Source of the DNA: Candidatus Bathyarchaeota archaeon
GTDB taxonomy: Archaea > Thermoproteota > Bathyarchaeia > Bathyarchaeales > Bathyarchaeaceae
DNA length: 10,410 nucleotides
Direction: 5' to 3'
Assembly: GCA_023136395.1 (NCBI GenBank)
Contig: JAGLRI010000036.1
Coordinates: forward strand, 1 to 10,410
The notes under the pieces were generated by a model. It did no database searches and was not told the DNA's origin. It worked only from the letters and a program-made list of their open reading frames with translations. The position numbers were made by a program, and so were the translations under genes. Positions 6,611-10,410 of this stretch are shown piece after piece (positions within the stretch are counted from its first letter, which is position 1; each line of letters begins with the position of its first letter).

Positions 6611-7174
6611 TTAATCTTCTAGGCTAAACTCGAAAATAGCTGAGACTACTAACTCGGATTCTTCGACGAGTTTTACGGTTATGGTTATTCTATAGTCAAA
6701 CGTCCATTCGTCAGCTTCATCCAATACTACGGAATCAATATGTCCAGAACAACATAACGATAGAGTGAGGACCACATCGCCAACTTCTATGTCGCTATTC
6801 TCGGGAACAGTGTCGGCAATAACTTCAAGCTTGTATACATCGTAATTTTCAGAGATTTCCTCCCAATTGTCGAACGTGCATTTAAGAGTTATGTCCACTT
6901 CGCTAGTTGAAGCGTGTAATGCCTTATTTAGGTCGGATAACTCCGTTTGGGTGTACACTTCGCTGGATCCCTCTGTCGTGATTGGAAGATCTATAGTGTC
7001 AGTTACTATAGTGCCTGTAGCAACCTCTACGATTTCCTGCTTAAAGTTCTGGGTACCAGTCCAATAAAGTACTACCGCCTCCCCTAACGTCCCTGTTGTC
7101 AGGGCAACGACAAGAAGTGCAACGAGAGCCAGTTTCTTATCCAACATTTTTCTTAACATTTTTTCTTCCTTCAT
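6611..7174 (-). CDS. Secreted or surface beta-rich protein with TasA/camelysin-like N-terminus
   Basis: The 187-residue product starts with a basic stretch (MLRKMLDKK) and a hydrophobic signal segment (about 15-31), followed by residues with alternating hydrophobic and polar character that suggest an all-beta exported domain rich in Asp, Glu, Thr and Val, with no further membrane helix. After the signal, the pattern LYWTGTQNF, then VATGTIVTDTIDLPI (51-65), resembles the beginning of mature TasA/camelysin-type proteins (SipW-processed in bacteria; AbpA-type pili in archaea). This likeness is by eye and weak, so the family is only proposed. A CysCys pair occurs at 141-142. The ATG at 7174 lies 27 nt after the RHH gene, with a hairpin between; the ATG at 7159 (residue 6) has AAGGA 7 nt upstream and may be the real start. 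Second gene of the RHH/secreted/coiled-coil unit. Confidence 0.72.
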   Translation of the reverse strand: MKEEKMLRKMLDKKLALVALLVVALTTGTLGEAVVLYWTGTQNFKQEIVEVATGTIVTDTIDLPITTEGSSEVYTQTELSDLNKALHASTSEVDITLKCTFDNWEEISENYDVYKLEVIADTVPENSDIEVGDVVLTLSLCCSGHIDSVVLDEADEWTFDYRITITVKLVEESELVVSAIFEFSLED

Positions 7175-7191
7175 TGTTTAACGGCTTATCC

Positions 7192-7212
7192 ACAACCAGT
7201 CCTACTGGTTGT
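7192..7212 (-). repeat. Perfect 9-bp inverted repeat (hairpin) over the RHH stop codon
   Basis: ACAACCAGT (7192-7200) and ACTGGTTGT (7204-7212) are exact inverted copies around a 3-nt loop, so the mRNA of the minus-strand unit can form a 9-bp hairpin containing the RHH stop codon (TAG, 7204-7202). No T-run follows, so it is not a simple terminator. It may act as an RNA-processing or stability element that sets the ratio of regulator to secreted protein, or as a protein binding site. Confidence 0.6.
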
Positions 7213-7414
7213 CTTCAGATGCACCCCAGTTTGTCCCTCGCTCCCTGAGCCTATTTCGTTCTAATCTAATCTTCTCTAAACAGGCCTCACGAACGAAAGC
7301 TCCTCTGCTAGGCCAGTAGCGAATCTCTTTGATGAGAAAATCGACCTGTTCAATGATCCCCATGGGTATGGAAATCGTGCCATACTTCCTTTTTTTACGT
7401 TCAGCTTCAAACAT
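7202..7414 (-). CDS. Ribbon-helix-helix (CopG/NikR-like) DNA-binding regulator
   Basis: The 70-residue protein fits the RHH fold: a basic lead (ERKKRK, 5-10), a DNA-contacting beta strand YGTISIP (11-17), helix A (about 18-31, IIEQVDFLIKEI), a turn with the RYWPSRGAF segment (32-40), and helix B FVREACLEKIRLERN (40-54). RHH proteins are dimers that bind operator DNA through paired beta strands. The last 15 residues are polar and probably disordered. No metal- or ligand-binding domain follows, so it is a stand-alone small regulator. The ATG at 7414 is about 26 nt after the start site predicted from the TATA box at 7462-7473. It is the first gene of the unit with the secreted and coiled-coil proteins and is the likely regulator of that unit, perhaps through the inverted repeats upstream. 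Confidence 0.82.
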   Translation of the reverse strand: MFEAERKKRKYGTISIPMGIIEQVDFLIKEIRYWPSRGAFVREACLEKIRLERNRLRERGTNWGASEDNQ

Positions 7415-7461
7415 AAAGGCTCGCCTGAACCATTAAACTAAATTTCAAATACAGATTTCTA

Positions 7462-7473
7462 GTATATATAATT
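7462..7473 (-). promoter_or_regulatory. TATA box of the RHH/secreted/coiled-coil unit
   Basis: TAATTATATATA on the minus strand is a strong TATA-like run. A start about 25 nt downstream (near 7440) gives a leader of about 25 nt to the ATG at 7414. The inverted repeats at 7491-7557 lie immediately upstream of it, where activator or repressor sites would be expected. Confidence 0.6.
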
Positions 7474-7490
7474 ATGGATGATGTATAATT

Positions 7491-7557
7491 TGCTTGAATG
7501 GGCTACACATAGGTTCCCTGATTCAAGCATTAGACTTGAGTGCAGGAAACAAACCTA
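7491..7557. repeat. Nested, mutually exclusive inverted repeats upstream of the RHH promoter
   Basis: TGCTTGAAT (7491-7499) is exactly inverted at ATTCAAGCA (7521-7529). The same right arm, ATTCAAG (7521-7527), can instead pair with CTTGAGT (7535-7541; one G-T pair), extended outward by CCTG/CAGG (7517-7520 with 7543-7546) and TAGGTT/AACCTA (7510-7515 with 7552-7557). The second structure has 17 pairs with a 7-nt loop, a 1-nt bulge and a 1/5 internal loop. The three CTTGAAT-like copies could be operator half-sites or alternative RNA folds. Confidence 0.6.
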
Positions 7558-7614
7558 CTTCATCTTTAATGCATACAAACCAAAGTTAAAAAAACGTTTT
7601 AAATCGAGATAACG

Positions 7615-7630
7615 TTAGCTAGCTAGCTAA
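7615..7630. repeat. Perfect 16-bp palindrome
   Basis: TTAGCTAGCTAGCTAA reads the same on both strands. It could be a symmetric binding site for a dimeric regulator, or arise from slippage of AGCT units. It lies between the two RHH genes, about 200 bp upstream of the first. Confidence 0.6.
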
Positions 7631-7734
7631 AAAGATAAAATCTACTATATTGAGGAGCTTTCCATTTATAATAAAAATGATCTTAAGAGAATACATGAGT
7701 GCAGACGTGTTGAAGCCAATCGTAGGTTACGCAA

Positions 7735-7905
7735 TCACGCTTTGGGAATCATGATGGATTGATAGTAATCAATAAGGCGACGAACAGCAGCTTTCACGAA
7801 TTCCTCTCTATTCACGAAGTCCAAACTTTCAACGACTTTGTCTACCTGCTTTAACAAGTCCACGGGGAGTTTTATATCTTCCTTCTTTCTATTCAAGGGG
7901 TTCAT
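7735..7905 (-). CDS. Small ribbon-helix-helix-type DNA-binding protein (56 residues)
   Basis: This short frame is easily missed. It runs from ATG (7905-7903) to TGA (7737-7735). After a basic, polar N-terminus (MNPLNRKKED) the pattern fits an RHH domain: beta strand DIKLPVD (10-16), helix A LLKQVDKVVESL (17-28), turn DFVNREE (29-35) and helix B FVKAAVRRLIDYYQSI (36-51). The turn-plus-helix phrase NREEFVKAAVRRLI is typical of archaeal RHH proteins. The start is supported by AGGGTG, about 6 nt before the ATG; an in-frame GTG at 7914 is a weaker option. It is divergent from the exporter genes at 8146. Its upstream region is copy B of the repeat that also precedes the lipid-kinase operon, so autoregulation and control of that operon are attractive but unproven. 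Confidence 0.75.
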   Translation of the reverse strand: MNPLNRKKEDIKLPVDLLKQVDKVVESLDFVNREEFVKAAVRRLIDYYQSIMIPKA

Positions 7906-7917
7906 AGCATGCACCCT

Positions 7918-8033
7918 TAAATTCGGAGAAAAAAATAACCCTTATGAATTAGGTATCTGCACTTTTGGTTCCGACCTATAACCAAGTATATGGAGTAAAG
8001 GTGAACAAAGATACAAAAATCTGTCATTATTGA
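7918..8033. repeat. Diverged intergenic repeat, copy B (core 7934-7972)
   Basis: This is the partner of 1936-2060, in the same orientation, directly upstream of the 56-codon RHH gene as copy A is upstream of the lipid-kinase gene. The core 7934-7972 differs from 1947-1985 at four positions by my count. The T-rich run on the minus strand inside it (about 7927-7937) is a possible weak TATA element for the RHH gene. Confidence 0.75.
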
Positions 8034-8108
8034 GATCAGATAATAGCATCTAAAGGACTCATGTTAATCGAATCAACTCTTCCTTCTAATAGTTAATCTG
8101 CACAAGCA

Positions 8109-8119
8109 TGTTTTATAGT
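8109..8119 (+). promoter_or_regulatory. TATA box of the ABC-2 exporter operon; near-leaderless transcript
   Basis: GTTTTATAGTT (8110-8120) with the box TTTTATAG (8111-8118) centred about 32 bp before the ATG at 8146. Transcription would begin within a few bases of the ATG. No Shine-Dalgarno sequence precedes that ATG, consistent with a leaderless mRNA common in archaea. Confidence 0.55.
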
Positions 8120-8145
8120 TTCAATATTCTAATAATCTTTTAGAA

Positions 8146-8886
8146 ATGAACGACATTGTAATAAAAACAGAGGGGTTAGTTAAAAAATTCAAGAACATAG
8201 TGGCTCTTGATAATGTGACCCTGCAAATTCAGCGAGGAGAGGTTTTCGGGTTGCTAGGCCCGAATGGAGCCGGAAAGACGACTTTAATGAGGATACTCAC
8301 CTGTCTTTTCGCGCCTACAGAAGGAAGAGCTGAAGTACTTGGATACGATGTGACCGAGAAACCTGAGGAGATACGTCGAATGATTGCACTTCTCCCTCAA
8401 GAAGCTGAAACTTATGAACATCTAACAGCATGGGAGAATATAGCCTATTACGCTGGAATGTATGGACTGGATAAAAAAGAAATCGTGTACAGAACAAAAA
8501 GGATAATCGAGCTTATTGGATTGAATGACCGTGCAGGAGACGTAACTAAAAGATTCTCTAGTGGAATGAAACGTAAAGTCCTTGTAGGAAGGGCTCTTGT
8601 ACTGCAACCTGAAATCCTATTCCTTGATGAGCCCACCACAGGGATTGATGTGCTCGGGGCACGTGTTGTAAGGCATCTCCTAAAACAGTTGAGCGAGAGG
8701 GAGAAAATCACAACGGTCTTAACCACCCATGACTTAACTGAGATACAACAATTATGCGATCGAGTAGGAATCCTTGTAGAAGGCAAACTGGCAGCAATAG
8801 GTACTCCCGTTGAATTGGAGGCCCAATTCAAAGCTGTCAACTTAGAGGATGTTTTTGTTGGGTTAGCCACAGGGGAGAGGGTTTGA
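8146..8886 (+). CDS. ABC transporter ATP-binding protein, DrrA/NatA/CcmA type
   Basis: This complete 246-residue ATPase carries Walker A GPNGAGKTT (38-46), Q-loop Gln85 (LLPQEAE), the signature FSSGMKRK (137-144, the SSGM form of the ABC-2 class), Walker B ILFLDEP (157-163) with catalytic Glu162, and switch His195 in TTHDL. The C-terminal part (IGTPVELEAQF then LEDVF) is the usual end of DrrA/NatA-like proteins. It energises the membrane protein encoded immediately downstream; family members export drugs, Na+, lipids or polysaccharides, and the cargo cannot be told here. The ATG at 8146 directly follows the predicted transcription start, without a ribosome binding site. Its stop TGA (8884-8886) overlaps the permease ATG by one base, so the pair is translationally coupled. 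Confidence 0.94.
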   Translation: MNDIVIKTEGLVKKFKNIVALDNVTLQIQRGEVFGLLGPNGAGKTTLMRILTCLFAPTEGRAEVLGYDVTEKPEEIRRMIALLPQEAETYEHLTAWENIAYYAGMYGLDKKEIVYRTKRIIELIGLNDRAGDVTKRFSSGMKRKVLVGRALVLQPEILFLDEPTTGIDVLGARVVRHLLKQLSEREKITTVLTTHDLTEIQQLCDRVGILVEGKLAAIGTPVELEAQFKAVNLEDVFVGLATGERV

Positions 8887-10055
8887 TGCGTTTTCAACAA
8901 ATTTTTTGGCTCTTAAAAAAAGAGTTGAGAAGTGCTAGTAGGGCTCGCTGGCTTATGCTTGGATTCGTGCTTGGGCCTTTATTGTTGTGGAGCTTCCAAG
9001 CTTTCATTCAAGGATTTATTGCACGTTCACTAGTTGCAGGCGGTCTTACTGTGTACATTACTAATGAGGACGAGGGGAATATTGGTGAGGAACTTCAATT
9101 TATTCTCAACCACAGTTCTGAACTAAATCTTGGAGCGATAATTGAGTTGACAAGATCTCAGGGATTAAACATGGTTGAGAAGGGGAATTTGACGGTGTGG
9201 TTAGTAATTCCTTCAGATTTTACTTTGAATTTAACTATAGAAAAAAGGGCTACGATCATTGTTTATGTGGATTCCAGTTCAATTCTAGCCTCAAGCACCG
9301 CGCATCGAATCGAGATGTTGGCAAAGAACAGCATAGATGTATATCAACAAGAGCTTTATATCGTTGAAAAAGCCATACGCGAAGAAGTAAACTTTGGTTT
9401 GACTCTTGTCACGTTCCTAATTCCGATGGTTGCGGTACTAGCGCCTGGGCCCTTTGTTTCTGAAAGTTTTGCTGGAGAGCGTGAAAGGAAAACGTTAGAG
9501 GGTTTAATAGCATTGCCTATGAGTAGGTTAGCCATATTGTCAGGTAAATTTCTTTCAGCCCTCGTTCTTGTGGCAATTTATGGTGTATCAACCATCTTTG
9601 GGATGATTCTCTATAACAAAATGGTGCACCTACTAGCTGGAGAACAAGGAGCAATAATGGCTGCGGAGTATACAATAAATCTTTCCGTGATGCCCATGAT
9701 AGCTATTAGTGTAGCCCTTCTTTCACTTTGCGCGATCTCCATAGGCATAGTAATTTCCTGTTTAGCAAAGGACCAAAAGACAGCCGCAACATACATTCAG
9801 ATGGTTTTAATGGTACCCACTATGCTCGTGGGCATACTCTCTTTTACTGGAAATTTACAAACCTTATCTGGTGTTCTCGGCTTTGCCGTGAAACTCATTC
9901 CGTTCTCCCATGCCATTTTATTCATGAACGGAGTATTGTTGTACGAGGCTCCCCTAATTGATTTGATAATAAACATAGCATACTTACTAGGTGCAACCAT
10001 TGTTTTCCTAGCGATAGGCGCAAAACTATTCCAAAGAGAGACTTTAATTCACTAG
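8886..10055 (+). CDS. ABC-2 type transporter permease (NatB/DrrB-like)
   Basis: The 389-residue protein has the ABC-2 layout of the NatB-like group: one N-terminal membrane helix (about 22-44), an external domain of about 120 residues (45-168), then five helices (about 169-189, 217-241, 268-292, 302-320 and 355-382). The phrase ESFAGERERKTLEGLIALP (193-211) before the third helix is the characteristic coupling segment that meets the ATPase. Start choice: the ATG at 8886 sits in TGATG, overlapping the ATPase stop, and is preceded by the GGGGAGAGGG run as a strong ribosome binding site; a TTG one codon earlier is possible but less likely. It forms a complete half-transporter pair with the ATPase and probably acts as a homodimer. 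Cargo unknown; no accessory gene adjoins on this strand. Confidence 0.92.
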   Translation: MRFQQIFWLLKKELRSASRARWLMLGFVLGPLLLWSFQAFIQGFIARSLVAGGLTVYITNEDEGNIGEELQFILNHSSELNLGAIIELTRSQGLNMVEKGNLTVWLVIPSDFTLNLTIEKRATIIVYVDSSSILASSTAHRIEMLAKNSIDVYQQELYIVEKAIREEVNFGLTLVTFLIPMVAVLAPGPFVSESFAGERERKTLEGLIALPMSRLAILSGKFLSALVLVAIYGVSTIFGMILYNKMVHLLAGEQGAIMAAEYTINLSVMPMIAISVALLSLCAISIGIVISCLAKDQKTAATYIQMVLMVPTMLVGILSFTGNLQTLSGVLGFAVKLIPFSHAILFMNGVLLYEAPLIDLIINIAYLLGATIVFLAIGAKLFQRETLIH

Positions 10056-10091
10056 TTCAAGTTTGTTTGGGTCAGGTGAATGTTTACTTCG

Positions 10092-10103
10092 CTTTTATTT
10101 TTC
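10092..10103 (+). terminator. T-rich terminator candidate for the ABC-2 exporter operon
   Basis: CTTTTATTTTTC lies about 37 nt after the permease stop on the plus strand and overlaps the 3' end of the convergent minus-strand gene. Oligo-T tracts of this kind are typical archaeal terminators. Confidence 0.35.
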
Positions 10104-10410
10104 TGTCCATTTCCTCATTAGCTCTACTACTTCTTCATTTTTTCCTTCAGCAAGTAAAATGATGGCTTTCGCTAAGTCTTGAAACCAAGGATTCGCCTTC
10201 GCAGCAATAGTAGCGTCAACAGGAAAAGCCGCACGTTTATAGTCTATCCAGCCTATTATTGTTGCAAGAGGTAAATATATCAATATAACCAAGACTGTGA
10301 AGATCCAGAAACGTTGGAACAGTTTCTCTAGAGGTGGAATGTATTCAAATAAAAGGCGCCACTGTATTACAACGAAGTTTAGAAACGAGACTAGAAAAAT
10401 AAGATAAACG
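10095..10410 (-). CDS. Uncharacterised membrane protein (C-terminal part, 5' end outside window)
   Basis: The minus-strand frame is open from the right edge to the stop at 10095-10097, giving at least 105 residues, so the true start lies beyond the window; a TTG at 10292 is internal, not the start. Two hydrophobic helices are seen: one at the window edge (about 15 residues, YLIFLVSFLNFVVI) and one ending in LATIIGW. Between them is a short amphipathic stretch with WRLLFEYIPPLEKLF. After the second helix comes a conserved-looking segment WIDYKRAAFPVDATI, then a soluble helical tail (DLAKAIILLAEGKNEEVVELMRKW). I do not recognise the family. The pattern suggests a tail facing the cytoplasm after an IDYKR positive-inside flank. 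It converges on the exporter operon with 39 nt between stops, so it is not part of that unit. Confidence 0.7.
   Translation of the reverse strand, partial: VYLIFLVSFLNFVVIQWRLLFEYIPPLEKLFQRFWIFTVLVILIYLPLATIIGWIDYKRAAFPVDATIAAKANPWFQDLAKAIILLAEGKNEEVVELMRKWTEK

Larger units (their letters stand above)
7415..7734. other. Gene-free regulatory-looking stretch upstream of the RHH/secreted/coiled-coil unit
   Basis: No gene is supported here. It contains the TATA box of the RHH gene (7462-7473), a nested set of inverted repeats (7491-7557), two AACGTT sites (7593-7598 and 7611-7616), a perfect 16-bp palindrome (7615-7630), and a minus-strand T7 tract (7588-7594) that could end transcription from the 56-codon RHH gene. 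A 25-codon plus-strand frame at 7677-7754 was judged unsupported. Confidence 0.55.

Noticed and set aside
7491..7557. Integron attC-like recombination site
   Set aside because: The outer arms are TAGGTT and AACCTA, the reverse of the order required for attC core sites (YAAC first, GTTR last), and there is no integrase or cassette structure.
7677..7754. 25-codon plus-strand frame beginning ATG ATC TTA, overlapping the 3' end of the 56-codon RHH gene
   Set aside because: It is very short, has no well-placed ribosome binding site (a GAG-GAG-like run lies over 15 nt away) and no recognisable family; it overlaps a better supported gene.
8448..8900. 150-codon open frame on the minus strand opposite the ABC ATPase gene
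   Set aside because: It is antisense to a gene with all ABC motifs, its translation is Ser/Thr-rich with no family pattern, and it has no promoter or ribosome binding site.
10095..10292. A complete 65-residue protein starting at 10292
   Set aside because: The codon at 10292 is TTG and the frame continues open to the window edge with a further membrane helix, so the gene is truncated by the window.
1..10410. CRISPR arrays, tRNA or rRNA genes, transposases or integrases
   Set aside because: No regularly spaced repeats, no cloverleaf pattern and no DDE/tyrosine-recombinase-like motifs were seen on reading; the ABC, kinase and RHH genes account for the coding content.

Overview
The window looks like archaeal chromosomal DNA, AT-rich and mesophilic in character. 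Signs of this are TATA-type promoters at about the expected distance from starts, a near-leaderless gene (8146), oligo-T terminators, small ribbon-helix-helix (RHH) regulators, a CTP-dependent polyprenol-type kinase beside a divergent thymidylate-kinase-like protein, and a duplicated FtsX-type permease. The gene content fits Bathyarchaeia or a related TACK/Asgard lineage. That placement is inference; no rRNA, tRNA or strict marker gene is present.

Layout. (1) 1-524, plus strand: 3' part of a LolD/MacB-type ABC ATPase with a charged C-terminal tail. (2) 1908-561, minus strand: a two-gene unit of a SEC59/DGK1-type membrane kinase and a P-loop (d)NMP-kinase-like protein, 4 nt apart. (3) 4713-2071, minus: an 880-residue double-FtsX permease with its own TATA box. 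(4) 6013-5018, minus: a secreted alpha/beta hydrolase with an intact Ser-Asp-His triad and its own promoter. (5) 7414-6135, minus: a compact three-gene unit of an RHH regulator, a secreted beta-rich protein and a coiled-coil protein with two membrane helices. It is preceded by an intergenic region rich in inverted repeats. (6) 7905-7735, minus: a 56-codon second RHH protein. (7) 8146-10055, plus: a DrrAB/NatAB-like ABC-2 exporter with a 1-nt stop/start overlap. (8) 10410-10095, minus: C-terminal part of an unrecognised membrane protein running off the window.

Most genes act at the cell envelope: three ABC-transporter parts or systems, a lipid-alcohol kinase, a secreted esterase-like enzyme, a secreted beta-protein and two small membrane proteins. 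The two RHH proteins are the only evident regulators. The least ordinary observations are: a diverged ~120-nt repeat with a 39-bp core (35/39 identical) lying directly upstream of both the lipid-kinase operon and the second RHH gene; the RHH/secreted/coiled-coil cassette, whose secreted member has a TasA/camelysin-like N-terminus; the kinase pair, which could form a two-step isoprenoid-alcohol phosphorylation route; and the set of competing inverted repeats upstream of the first RHH gene.
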